Shown here: in pieces, positions 8,719 through 16,723 of the stretch
Layout: every line of letters begins with the position of its first letter
How positions within the stretch are numbered: the first letter of the stretch is position 1
Program-made: the position numbers and the translations under genes
The notes under the pieces: generated by a model
Told to the model about the DNA's origin: nothing
Databases searched by the model: none
The model's input: the letters and a program-made list of their open reading frames with translations, nothing else
NCBI RefSeq assembly: GCF_019793465.1
Contig: NZ_JAILYJ010000012.1
Span: forward strand, 124,001 to 188,000
Direction: 5' to 3'
Length of the DNA: 64,000 nucleotides
DNA from: Rhizobium croatiense
GTDB lineage: Bacteria; Pseudomonadota; Alphaproteobacteria; Rhizobiales; Rhizobiaceae

Positions 8719-9441
8719 ATGAATCAAAGCAGGGATCCCACCTTGCATCAGCGCATCCTGAGCGACATCGAGGGCCGTATCGTCTCGGGCGAATGGCCGC
8801 CGGGTCACCGCATTCCCTTCGAGGTCGATCTCGCCACCCAATATGACGTCTCGCGGATGACGGTGAACAAGGTGCTGACCCAGCTCGCCAAGGCCGGCCT
8901 GATCGAGCGCCGCAAGAAATCCGGCAGCTTCGTCACCCAGCCGCAGGCGCAATCGGCGGTTCTCGAAATCCACGACATCAAGGCCGAGGTGCAGTCGCTG
9001 AACCTGCCCTATTCCTATGCGGTTGCGAAGAAGGCGAGCCGCAAGGCCAAGGCGGAAGACAGCCGCCGGCTGGAACTGCCGGTCGCTTCCTCGGTCGTCG
9101 AGGTCGTCTGCATCCACAATGCCGGCGCACGGCCTTTCTGTTTGGAGGAGCGGCTGATCAGCCTTGCGACCGTGCCGGAGGCCGCCGATGCCGATTTCCT
9201 GACGGTGGCGCCGGGGCCGTGGCTGCTCAATCAGGTGCCGTGGAGCGCCGCCGAGCACAGGATCCACGCCGTCTCCGCCAGTGCCGAGGTGGCGGCGGCC
9301 CTCGACATCGCGCGCAACGCCGCCTGCCTGGTGGTCGAGCGCCGCACCTGGAGCGGCGCCGGCCCGGTGACCCATGTGCGCTTCACCTATCCCGGCGATC
9401 GTCATGCGCTGGTGGCGCGGTTCACGCCGGCGTCACAATAG
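8719..9441 (+). CDS. GntR/HutC-type transcriptional regulator
   Basis: 240 residues. Residues 5-75 form a GntR winged helix: LHQRILSDIEGRIVSGEWPPGHRIPFEVDLATQY is followed by SRMTVNKVLTQLAKAGLIERRKKSGSFV. A UTRA effector-binding domain of the HutC subfamily follows, ending in TWSGAGPVTHVRFTYPGDRH. The start at 8719 (MNQSRDPTLH) places the helix in the usual position; an earlier ATG at 8671 is possible but unsupported. It follows hutF by 61 bases and probably shares its transcript. It is the more divergent of two adjacent HutC paralogues, so its effector could be urocanate or another hut intermediate. Confidence 0.88.
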   Translation: MNQSRDPTLHQRILSDIEGRIVSGEWPPGHRIPFEVDLATQYDVSRMTVNKVLTQLAKAGLIERRKKSGSFVTQPQAQSAVLEIHDIKAEVQSLNLPYSYAVAKKASRKAKAEDSRRLELPVASSVVEVVCIHNAGARPFCLEERLISLATVPEAADADFLTVAPGPWLLNQVPWSAAEHRIHAVSASAEVAAALDIARNAACLVVERRTWSGAGPVTHVRFTYPGDRHALVARFTPASQ

Positions 9442-9472
9442 CCGAGGTTCCATATACAAGGCAACGGGTGTT

Positions 9473-10228
9473 TTAGTCGTCGAACATCTTGCCACTGCGC
9501 GCTTCGAGCCGGTAGCGATAGCCGGGATAGACGAGGCGGGCGGTCGAAACCACCTGTTTGGCCGACCATGTGCGCCGGCGGATCGTCAGGCAGGGCTCGC
9601 TCTTCAGAATGGTCAGGAGCTTGCATTCCCAGGCCTGCGGCATCGCCGCCTCGACGACGTGCTCGGAGCCGCTGAGCGGGGCGGCGGCCGTCAGATAGGC
9701 GTTCGGCGTCAGCGTCGTGAAATCCTGCTCGAGATATTCGGGAGCGGCCTCCGGATGGACGAACCGGTCCTCGATCTGCACCGGAACGCCGTTTTCGCTG
9801 TGCACGATCAGCGAGTGGAAAACGGCGGCGCCGATTGCCAGCTCCAAGGCGTCGGCGATCTCCGGAGAGGCGGTTTCCCGGGCCAGAATGACGACTGAGG
9901 CCTCGTGGACATGGCCGCGTTCGGCGATTTCCTCGGCGATGTTGCGCACCTCGAACAGAGCCGAATAACCCTTGCGCTCGGCGACGAAGGAGCCGACGCC
10001 CTGGATGCGCACGAGCTCGCCCTCATTGGCAAGTTCGCGCAGCGCCCGGTTGGCGGTCATCTTGCTGACGCCGAGCTCGACGACCAGCTCGTTTTCCGAT
10101 GGCACGCGGTATTTCGGCGGCCATTCGCCGCTGTGGATGCGATCGAGGATCACCTGCTTGACGCCGGCATAGAGCGGCGTGCTGTCATTTCCCGCCAGGT
10201 CGCGCTTCATCTCGCCGGACCGCTTCAT
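9473..10228 (-). CDS. hutC: Histidine-utilisation repressor HutC (GntR family)
   Basis: 251 residues. N-terminal GntR winged helix (residues 17-83: IHSGEWPPKYRVPSENELV, then GVSKMTANRALRELANEGELVRIQGVGSFVAE) and a C-terminal UTRA domain ending TRLVYPGYRYRLEARSG-like. The FEVRNIAEEIAERGH linker and the IEDRFVHPEAAPEYLEQDFT segment are HutC hallmarks. HutC represses hut genes and is released by urocanate. It converges with the preceding GntR gene and is divergent from the ABC transporter operon at 10420, so it can plausibly regulate that operon through the palindrome at 10300-10313. Confidence 0.9.
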   Translation of the reverse strand: MKRSGEMKRDLAGNDSTPLYAGVKQVILDRIHSGEWPPKYRVPSENELVVELGVSKMTANRALRELANEGELVRIQGVGSFVAERKGYSALFEVRNIAEEIAERGHVHEASVVILARETASPEIADALELAIGAAVFHSLIVHSENGVPVQIEDRFVHPEAAPEYLEQDFTTLTPNAYLTAAAPLSGSEHVVEAAMPQAWECKLLTILKSEPCLTIRRRTWSAKQVVSTARLVYPGYRYRLEARSGKMFDD

Positions 10229-10299
10229 TGCCTATTCCTTATGCACGGATTCAATTTGCCACATAATCGACTTTCCTCTTGCATATCACAAAATTTCTC

Positions 10300-10313
10300 A
10301 TATGGTACCATAT
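10300..10313. promoter_or_regulatory. 14-base perfect palindrome in hutC-transporter gap
   Basis: ATATGGTACCATAT is a perfect palindrome 107 bases before the transporter gene start and 72 bases before hutC. The flanks continue AT-rich (CTC on the left, ACAACC on the right). It is a different core (TGGTACCA) from the TGTATATACA site at 7218, so it may be read by the other GntR paralogue. Operator function is inferred from position and symmetry only. Confidence 0.5.
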
Positions 10314-10419
10314 ACAACCTCCCAATCGGTCCTTAAGACGAAAATAGGACGGAAAGGGCAAGCCGGCGGAGATCGGCGGTGCCGCAAGGTCTGTTTCAAC
10401 TCCAGAGGAGAATTCATCA

Positions 10420-11262
10420 ATGAAATTTAGCGCCATCCTGTTTTGCGGCGTTGCCGCTCTTTCCGCCTTTGCCGCGCCCGCCTTTGCCAAGGACTGGACG
10501 AAGGCGACCATCACGCTTGAAGGCGCTTATGCGCCCTGGAACCTCACCAATGCCGACGGCACGCTCGGCGGCTTCGAGCCGGAGCTTGCCAAGGTGCTTT
10601 GCGAGCGCGCCAAGATCGAATGCACGCTCGTCGCTTCCGACTGGGACGGCATGATCCCGGCGCTCAATGCCGGCAAGTTCGACGTTATCATGGATGCGCT
10701 GTCGATCACTGAAGAGCGCAAGCAGATCATCGACTTCACCATCCCCTATGCCGCCACGCCCGCTGCCTTCGCCACCGCCAAGGACAGCCCGCTGGCCAAT
10801 GCCGCCGGCACCGGCGCCACGATCAAGATGACACCCGGCCAGACCGGCGTGAAGGAGATCGATGCGCTGAAGGAACTCTTCAAGGGCAAGACGATCGGCA
10901 TCCAGGCGGCGACCGTCTATGCCAAGTTCGTCTATGACAACTTCGGCGATATTGCCGAGATCCGCGAATACAAGACCGGCGCCGACCGTGACCTCGACCT
11001 GCAGAACGGCCGCATCGACCTCGGCTTCGATGACGCCGTCTATTTCGCCAATGCCTTCCAGGCCGCCAACGGCGCGCTCGCCTTCACCGGTCCGGAGATC
11101 GCCGGTCCGATCTGGGGCGAGGGTGAGGGCCTCGGACTGCGCAAGGCCGATACGGACCTGCGTGACAAGCTCAACGTGGCGATCAAGTCGGCGCTTGCCG
11201 ACGGCACGGTCAAGAACCTCTCGATGAAGTGGTTCAAGATGGACGTCAGCCCCCAGCAGTAA
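10420..11262 (+). CDS. Amino-acid ABC transporter substrate-binding protein (family 3)
   Basis: 280 residues with a typical signal peptide (MKFSAILFCGVAALSAFAAPAFA, cleavage before KDW). Family-3 features: EGAYAPWNLTNADGTLGGFEPELAKVLCERA, then GMIPALNAGKFDVIMDALSITEERKQIIDFTIPY, then the second-lobe KTIGIQAATVYAKFVYDNF. It captures a polar amino acid in the periplasm. A strong AGAGGAGA site precedes the ATG. Its place between hutC and a HutH-like gene makes histidine or a relative (urocanate, other imidazole compounds) the likely ligand. This transporter is HisJ/ArtJ-like, not the HutXWV (ProX-like) type. Confidence 0.92.
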   Translation: MKFSAILFCGVAALSAFAAPAFAKDWTKATITLEGAYAPWNLTNADGTLGGFEPELAKVLCERAKIECTLVASDWDGMIPALNAGKFDVIMDALSITEERKQIIDFTIPYAATPAAFATAKDSPLANAAGTGATIKMTPGQTGVKEIDALKELFKGKTIGIQAATVYAKFVYDNFGDIAEIREYKTGADRDLDLQNGRIDLGFDDAVYFANAFQAANGALAFTGPEIAGPIWGEGEGLGLRKADTDLRDKLNVAIKSALADGTVKNLSMKWFKMDVSPQQ

Positions 11263-11323
11263 GCGTTTCGGCCGTTCGGCCGCAGACACCGGTCTCCGGC
11301 TTTATCGCCGGGGACTGCGTGCC

Positions 11324-11436
11324 AGAACAGGATCATTTTAGGCCGGGTCGGCCTAAAATCTGAATCCTGTTCTAAATTTCAGAGTTAGAGCATGATGTCG
11401 TCCGAAAACCGCTGACACTTTTCGGCATCATGCTCT
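11324..11436. repeat. Double palindrome, RIME-like rhizobial intergenic element
   Basis: Two consecutive long palindromes: 11324-11373 (AGAACAGGAT ... ATCCTGTTCT, with an inner TTTTAGGCC/GGCCTAAAA stem) and 11387-11436 (AGAGCATGATG ... CATCATGCTCT, with an inner CCGAAAA/TTTTCGG stem). This tandem arrangement matches my memory of Rhizobium-specific intergenic mosaic elements. It separates the binding-protein gene from the permease genes, where a stable hairpin could protect the upstream message and give more binding protein than permease. Confidence 0.8.
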
Positions 11437-11480
11437 GGTGTCAATCCACAAAACACTGCCGCGGACGGGGAACGGACGAT

Positions 11481-12206
11481 ATGGCAAGTTTGGAACTGCT
11501 TGGCTTCGGCTCGACGGGATGGGGCGCGCTGCTCATTTTCGCCGCCTTGATGACGCTCGCCGTCACCGCGACGGCGCTGGCGATCGGCGCGGTGCTGGGC
11601 GCGATCGTCGCGGGTGCGAAGCTCTCCGGCAATCCCCTCTTCGTGGCGCTCGGCAATGTCTATACGACCGTGTTTCGCGGCGTGCCGGAACTGCTGATAA
11701 TCTATCTCATCTATTTCGGCGGCTCCTCGGCCGTCACCTCGATCGGCAAGGCGATGGGTTACGAAGGTTTTCTCGGCCTGCCTTCCTTTGCCGCCGGCGC
11801 GCTTGCCGTCGGCATCATCTCCGGCGCCTATCAGGCGGAGGTGTTCCGCGGCGCTTTCCTCGCCATTTCCAAGGGTGAGCTCGAAGCCGCTTCGGCGATC
11901 GGCATGCATGGTGGCATGCGCTTCCGTCGCATCATCATCCCGCAGGTGCTTCGCTTCGCCATTCCCGGCCTCGGCAATGTCTGGCAGCTCAGCCTCAAGG
12001 ATTCCGCGCTGATCTCGGTCACCGGTCTTGCCGAGCTGATGCGCACCAGCCAGGTGGCGGCGGGTTCGACCCGGCAATATTTTCTGTTCTTCATCGCCGG
12101 CGGCTGCCTCTACCTGATCCTGACCAGCCTTTCCGACCGCATCTTCAACGGCGCGGAGCGCCGCGCCAATCGCAGCATGCCGGCCTCCGCCATGGGCCAG
12201 GCGTAA
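11481..12206 (+). CDS. Amino-acid ABC transporter permease 1
   Basis: 241 residues of the HisM/HisQ type inner-membrane permease with about five hydrophobic segments. The coupling loop that contacts the ATPase is visible as EAASAIGMHGGMRFRRIIIPQVLRFAIPGLGN, the EAA motif. I start at the ATG at 11481 (MASLELLGFG) after a GGGGAACGGA site; an in-frame start at 11430 lies in the repeat. The YTTVFRGVPELLIIYLIYFG segment is typical of the family. It is followed after 7 bases by the second permease. Confidence 0.93.
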   Translation: MASLELLGFGSTGWGALLIFAALMTLAVTATALAIGAVLGAIVAGAKLSGNPLFVALGNVYTTVFRGVPELLIIYLIYFGGSSAVTSIGKAMGYEGFLGLPSFAAGALAVGIISGAYQAEVFRGAFLAISKGELEAASAIGMHGGMRFRRIIIPQVLRFAIPGLGNVWQLSLKDSALISVTGLAELMRTSQVAAGSTRQYFLFFIAGGCLYLILTSLSDRIFNGAERRANRSMPASAMGQA

Positions 12207-12213
12207 GGAGGCG

Positions 12214-12921
12214 ATGATGGATTTCACCTTTCTCGCCTCGACCATGGTAACGCTGCTGAAAGCCGTGCCGACGACGCTGATCCTGTTTTCGCTGTCGATC
12301 TTCTTCGGCGGCCTGCTGGCGCTCGTCATCGTCACGATGCGGGTCAGCGGCAACCGCTATCTGTCCGGTTTCGCCAAGGGCTATATCTTCGTCTTTCGCG
12401 GCTCGCCGCTCTTGATCCAGATGTTCCTGGTGTTCTACGGCCTCGGCCAGTTCGGCGTCATCCGCTATTCCTTTCTCTGGCCGTTACTGCGCGAGCCGAT
12501 GGTCTGCGCCGTGCTGTCGCTGGCGCTCTGCACGGCCGGCTACACGGCGGAGATCTTCCGCGGCGGCATTCGCGCCGTTTCGCCGAAGGAGATCGAGGCG
12601 GCGCGCTCGATCGGCATGTCCGGCTTCCTGATGGTGCGGCGCATCCTGGCGCCGATCGCCTTCCGCCACGCGCTACCGGCCTATTCCACCGAGATCGTGC
12701 TGATGATGAAATCGACGGCGCTCGCCAGCCTCGTCACCGTCTGGGAGGTCACCGGCGTCGCCCAGCGGCTGATCTCGCAGACCTACCGCACGATGGAAGT
12801 CTTCCTCTGCGCCGCGATCATCTATCTCGTTTTGAACTTCATCATCCTGCAGGGCATGGCCCTGCTGGAATATTCGCTCTCCCGACACCGCCGCGCGGCC
12901 CCGCAGCCGCTGAAGGCGTAA
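12214..12921 (+). CDS. Amino-acid ABC transporter permease 2
   Basis: 235 residues, paired with the preceding permease to form the heterodimeric channel. EAA loop: EIEAARSIGMSGFLMVRRILAPIAFRHALPAYS. FRGSPLLIQMFLVFYGLGQFG is the usual HisM-like second helix region. Tandem ATGs at 12214 and 12217 follow an AAGGAGG site that overlaps the stop of the upstream gene, so translation is closely coupled. The ATPase gene begins 25 bases downstream. Confidence 0.93.
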   Translation: MMDFTFLASTMVTLLKAVPTTLILFSLSIFFGGLLALVIVTMRVSGNRYLSGFAKGYIFVFRGSPLLIQMFLVFYGLGQFGVIRYSFLWPLLREPMVCAVLSLALCTAGYTAEIFRGGIRAVSPKEIEAARSIGMSGFLMVRRILAPIAFRHALPAYSTEIVLMMKSTALASLVTVWEVTGVAQRLISQTYRTMEVFLCAAIIYLVLNFIILQGMALLEYSLSRHRRAAPQPLKA

Positions 12922-12946
12922 GCGATTTGACCTGATTGGAGCTACC

Positions 12947-13723
12947 ATGCCAGGCGTAACCCGACTTTCGGTCCGCAATATCCGCAAGAGCTTCGGCACG
13001 CACGAAGTGCTGCGCGGCATTTCCCTCGATGCCGAGGATGGCGACGTGATTTCGCTGCTCGGCGCCTCCGGCTCCGGCAAATCGACCTTTCTGCGCTGCA
13101 TCAACCTGCTCGAAACCGCGAGCGACGGCGAGATCTGGGTCGATGGCGAGCACATCGAGATGGTTCACAAGAACGGCAAGACAAGGCCGGCCAGCCAAAA
13201 GCAGGTCGACCATATCCGCTCCGAACTCGGCATGGTGTTCCAGTCCTTCAATCTCTGGTCCCATATGACCATCCTGCAGAACGTCATCGAAGGGCCGATC
13301 CATGTGCTGAAGCGGCCGCGCGCCAACTGCATCGCCGAGGCCGAAGCGCTGCTCGAAAAGGTCGGCATCGCCGACAAACGTCACGCCTATCCCGCCCATC
13401 TCTCCGGCGGCCAGCAGCAGCGCGCCGCAATCGCCCGCGCTTTGGCGATGAAACCGAAGGTGATGCTTTTCGACGAGCCGACCTCGGCGCTCGATCCGGA
13501 ACTGGTCGGTGAGGTGCTGCGCGTCATGCGGGCGCTTGCCGAGGAAGGCATGACCATGCTCGTCGTCACCCATGAGATGAGCTTTGCCCGCAACGTCTCG
13601 AACCGCGTCGTCTTCATGCGCGAGGGGCTGATCGAAAGCAGCGGCAAGCCGGACGAAATGTTCACAACAGGTGCGACCCCCGCCTTCCGCCAGTTCATCG
13701 GCCATTTCGGAACAGGGCAATGA
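12947..13723 (+). CDS. Amino-acid ABC transporter ATP-binding protein
   Basis: 258 residues with all ABC motifs: Walker A GASGSGKST near residue 44, Q-loop VFQSFNLWSHMT, signature LSGGQQQRAAIARALA, Walker B VMLFDEPTSALDPE, and the switch histidine in VVTHEMSFA. The insert of HIEMVHKNGKTRPASQKQ before the Q-loop is characteristic of histidine/octopine-type (HisP/OccP) ATPases. It energises the transporter encoded by the three preceding genes. Its stop overlaps the start of the HutH-like gene by 4 bases (ATGA). Confidence 0.95.
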   Translation: MPGVTRLSVRNIRKSFGTHEVLRGISLDAEDGDVISLLGASGSGKSTFLRCINLLETASDGEIWVDGEHIEMVHKNGKTRPASQKQVDHIRSELGMVFQSFNLWSHMTILQNVIEGPIHVLKRPRANCIAEAEALLEKVGIADKRHAYPAHLSGGQQQRAAIARALAMKPKVMLFDEPTSALDPELVGEVLRVMRALAEEGMTMLVVTHEMSFARNVSNRVVFMREGLIESSGKPDEMFTTGATPAFRQFIGHFGTGQ

Positions 13724-15210
13724 CGATCACCATCGATCAAGTGCTGACCTGGCGCGACGTCGCGCGCGTCGGGGCAGGGGAGGCGCTTGCGCTGTCGCCG
13801 GCCACCTGGGCGCGGGTTGAGCAGGCAAGCCGCATCGTCGAGCGTATCGTCGAGACCGGCGTGCGCGCCTATGGCGTCAATACCGGCGTCGGGGCGCTCG
13901 CCGATACGGTCGTCGACCGCGCCTCGCAGAGCCTGTTGTCGCGCAGCATCGTGCTCAGCCATGCCTGCGGCGTCGGGCCGTTGCTTGGATCCCGCGAGGT
14001 GCGCGCCATCATCGCCGCGCAGATCGCCAATTTCGCCCATGGCCATTCCGGCGTGCGGCGCGAGATCGTCCAGCATCTCACAGCTTTGCTGGAGCATGAT
14101 TGCATTCCCGACGTTCCGTCGAAAGGCTCGGCCGGTTATCTCACCCACAATGCCCATACGGCACTGGTGCTGATCGGCGAAGGCAGCGCCACGCTCACCG
14201 GCCGGCGCATGAACGGCCGTGAGGCGCTGGCGGCGATCGGCCTTCAGCCGTTGGTGCTCGGCGCCAAGGAGGGCTTGAGCCTCGTCAACGGCACGGCCTG
14301 CGCCACCGGGCTCACCGCCGCAGCACTTTTGCGCGCCGAACGGCTGCTCGACTGGGCCGATGCCATCGCGGCGCTGACGCTGGAAGCGGCAGGCTGCCAG
14401 ATCGCCGCCTTCGAGGAGGCAGTGCTGGCGCTGCGTCCGTCGGCCGGGATCGCGAAAGTCGGCGCCACACTGCGCGCACGGCTTGAGGGCAGCGGTCTTG
14501 TCACTGCCGCCTTCGGCCGGCGCACCCAGGATGCGCTGAGCCTGCGTTCGGTGCCGCATGCCCATGGCGCCGCCCGCGACGTTTTCGACAACTCCGCCCG
14601 CATCGCCGATCAGGAACTTGCCTCGGTGACGGACAATCCTGCCGTCTCGGGCACGCCCGAGCATCCGATCGTCTCCTCCGAAGCGCATGCGGTGGCGCCT
14701 GCGCTCGGGCAGGCGGCTGACAGCCTCGCCATCGCTGTGGCGCAGATCGGCGCGATCAGCGAGCGGCGCATGGATCGGCTCGTCAATCCGCTGGTCAGCG
14801 GCCTGCCGCCGTTTCTGGCGAGCGATGCCGGCAGCCATTCCGGCTTGATGATCGCCCAATATACCGCCGCCGCACTCAGCAACGAGAACCGCCGGCTTGC
14901 CGCGCCGGCGTCCCTGGACGGCGGCCTGACGTCCGGCCTGCAGGAGGATTTCCTCGCCCATCCGACAGCCGCCGCTGGCAAGCTGCACGGCGTCATCGAC
15001 AATGCCGAATATATTCTGGCGATCGAACTGATGGCGGCTGCCCAGGCGCATGATTTCCTGGCGGCGACGGCGCCGCGGGCGCCAGGCACGGATCTCGTCT
15101 ATCAGATCGTGCGGCAGCGTATCTCGCATTATGGCGACGAGCGGCCGCTGAACGGCGATATCGAGACCGTGCGCAGTCTGATCCGCGAGACTGCGCCGCC
15201 GGCTGTCTAG
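13720..15210 (+). CDS. Histidine/aromatic ammonia-lyase homologue lacking the MIO tripeptide
   Basis: 496 residues, clearly HAL/PAL superfamily over its whole length: YGVNTGVG (Tyr 51), SHACGVG (His 81), SLVNGT (Asn 190), DQELASVTDNP, AQIGAISERRMDRLVNP. However, where HutH has KGSVG-ASG-DLAPLAH this protein has KGSAG-YLTHNAH (residues 135-145). Aligned on the flanking KGS and the downstream GEG it is exactly three residues shorter, so the Ala-Ser-Gly that makes the MIO cofactor is absent. The Tyr of the QDPYCIR motif is also replaced (QDALSLR, Leu 273), while the Arg (276) and a Glu in QEDF remain. It is translationally coupled to the transporter ATPase. It is often annotated hutH2-like, but classical lyase activity is doubtful; the substrate is probably what the transporter imports. 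Confidence 0.88.
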   Translation: MTITIDQVLTWRDVARVGAGEALALSPATWARVEQASRIVERIVETGVRAYGVNTGVGALADTVVDRASQSLLSRSIVLSHACGVGPLLGSREVRAIIAAQIANFAHGHSGVRREIVQHLTALLEHDCIPDVPSKGSAGYLTHNAHTALVLIGEGSATLTGRRMNGREALAAIGLQPLVLGAKEGLSLVNGTACATGLTAAALLRAERLLDWADAIAALTLEAAGCQIAAFEEAVLALRPSAGIAKVGATLRARLEGSGLVTAAFGRRTQDALSLRSVPHAHGAARDVFDNSARIADQELASVTDNPAVSGTPEHPIVSSEAHAVAPALGQAADSLAIAVAQIGAISERRMDRLVNPLVSGLPPFLASDAGSHSGLMIAQYTAAALSNENRRLAAPASLDGGLTSGLQEDFLAHPTAAAGKLHGVIDNAEYILAIELMAAAQAHDFLAATAPRAPGTDLVYQIVRQRISHYGDERPLNGDIETVRSLIRETAPPAV

Positions 15211-15220
15211 GCGAGGGCTG

Positions 15221-15766
15221 TCAGAAAGGTTTACTCGTTGCCGAATCCTGCTTGGCCTGCCCGCCGGCCTCGAGGCGCTTGAGGCACTGGGCGAAGGTGG
15301 GATAGAGCTGATCCGCCCGCGAGAGCGGCAGCGTCCAGTCGCCTTCGTCGCCGGCAAAGGTCAGCTGCACGTCAGGCGTTCCGGCAAAGGAATTCTTGAT
15401 GATCTTTTTCAGGCCGGCGCTTCCCTTGCTGCCCATCGGCCAGAGGCGAAGCGTGGTCTTGTCGAAGAATTCGGCGGCGATCACTTTCGTCACGTCGCGA
15501 TCGGTCAGCGTCACCTCGGTCTTGGTGCCGGCCGGAATGTCCCAGGTGTTTTTCGTCACCAGCCAGAAGGTTTCGGTGGCGCTCTGGCGGAATTCCATGG
15601 TTTTGCCGATCTCGCTGTTCCACAGCAGCCGGCAATAAGGATGCGGGCTTTCATTGGCAAAGCCGACCGACCATTGTCTCGCGCCGCCCATCCATTCGGT
15701 CTCTGCGAAGGCGGAGATCGGCGGCAGGACGGCTGCCATCAGAACCATCGCGGTCAGAATTTTCAT
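15221..15766 (-). CDS. Secreted protein of unknown function
   Basis: 181 residues. Signal peptide MKILTAMVLMAAVLPPISAFA is followed by a mature part with TEWMGGARQWSVGFANESPHPYCRLLW, an alternating beta-rich pattern and a FAQCLKRLEA ending. I start at the ATG at 15764-15766, which follows a GAGAGG site; the frame's earlier start would destroy the signal peptide. Only a few cysteines (in HPYCRLL and AQCLK) are visible, so one disulfide is possible. It converges with the ammonia-lyase homologue 10 bases away. I do not recognise the family; similar short secreted proteins occur in rhizobia. Confidence 0.75.
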   Translation of the reverse strand: MKILTAMVLMAAVLPPISAFAETEWMGGARQWSVGFANESPHPYCRLLWNSEIGKTMEFRQSATETFWLVTKNTWDIPAGTKTEVTLTDRDVTKVIAAEFFDKTTLRLWPMGSKGSAGLKKIIKNSFAGTPDVQLTFAGDEGDWTLPLSRADQLYPTFAQCLKRLEAGGQAKQDSATSKPF

Positions 15767-15925
15767 CGCCGAAACCTCTCCAGGACAACCGGCTCCAGCC
15801 ATAGCAAAAGAAGGTTGAGCTTTTGCTACCGGGATGCCTGCAAATGCTGCAAGGTCTTGAATTTGCGGCTCGCCTTGCCGATCTGGCGGGTATCGGCTTG
15901 ATCAGCAGGGAGTTCGACGGCAGGT

Positions 15926-16663
15926 ATGAGTGAGGTTCAACGACGCGGATTTTTGGCGAGACTCAGCGCATATGAGCCGCTGACATTGATCACCATGGCA
16001 TCCATCGCCGGCGGGCTGTTCCTGCTGCAGCGGCTGACGAGCGAGGTTCTCGAGGGCGAGACATTCCGCTTCGACGAGGCTATCCTGCTGGCGCTGCGAC
16101 GGGCGGACGATCTAGCCGTGCCGGTCGGCCCCGGCTGGCTGACGCATGCCTTCGACGATATTACCAGCCTCGGCGGTGTCACCGTTCTCTCGCTGCTGAC
16201 GGTTCTCATCACCGTCTATCTCCTGCTCGATCGGCGCTGGCCGATCGCGCTCTTCATCTTTTCCTCGGTGCTGACAGGATGGCTGGCGAGCACGACGCTG
16301 AAGATCCTCATCGCGCGGCCGCGGCCCGATATTGTGCCGCATCTCGTCGAAGTCAGCGACCTCAGCTTTCCCTCCGGCCACGCGATGGTCTCGGCGGTGA
16401 CCTATCTGACGCTCGGCGCGCTCGTCGCACGCACGCAGCGTTACCGCTCGACGCGGATTTTCGTGATGGCGGCAGGCGTTTTCCTCGCCGTCATCATCGG
16501 TTTGAGCCGGATCTATCTCGGCGTCCACTATCCCACCGACGTCTTCGCCGGATGGTGTGCGGGCGCGCTCTGGGCGCTCGGCTGCTGGCTGATCTCGAAA
16601 CGCTTCGTTCCAAGCAGAGCCTCGGACGATGGCGTCGAAAACGACAATGGCGACAGTAATTAG
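15926..16663 (+). CDS. PAP2-family membrane phosphatase
   Basis: 245 residues with about six membrane segments. The three phosphatase motifs are present: KILIARPRPD (KX6RP), PSGHAMVS (PSGH) and SRIYLGVHYPTDV (SRX5HX3D). Such enzymes remove phosphate from phosphatidic acid, undecaprenyl pyrophosphate or related lipids on the periplasmic face of the inner membrane. The substrate is not determined. It converges with the DMGDH-type gene; a perfect stem-loop lies between the two stops. Starts at the ATG at 15926, 25 residues before the first membrane helix. Confidence 0.9.
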   Translation: MSEVQRRGFLARLSAYEPLTLITMASIAGGLFLLQRLTSEVLEGETFRFDEAILLALRRADDLAVPVGPGWLTHAFDDITSLGGVTVLSLLTVLITVYLLLDRRWPIALFIFSSVLTGWLASTTLKILIARPRPDIVPHLVEVSDLSFPSGHAMVSAVTYLTLGALVARTQRYRSTRIFVMAAGVFLAVIIGLSRIYLGVHYPTDVFAGWCAGALWALGCWLISKRFVPSRASDDGVENDNGDSN

Positions 16664-16683
16664 AGGATGTTGCGTTGAACCAC

Positions 16684-16710
16684 TGTGGCGCCCGCATGTG
16701 GGGCGCCACA
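16684..16710. terminator. Convergent-gene stem-loop
   Basis: TGTGGCGCCC, a 7-base loop, then GGGCGCCACA: a perfect 10-base stem. It lies 21 bases after the PAP2 stop and 14 bases after the stop of the minus-strand oxidoreductase gene. No U-tract follows on either strand, so it may act as an RNA end-stabilising hairpin or a bidirectional weak terminator. Confidence 0.55.
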
Positions 16711-16723
16711 AGGATTCCAGCGC

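Noticed and set aside
13387..15357. 656-codon minus-strand open frame antisense to the ABC ATPase and the ammonia-lyase homologue
   Set aside because: It mirrors two well-supported plus-strand genes, has the His/Arg/Gly-rich composition of GC-rich antisense frames and no recognisable domain.
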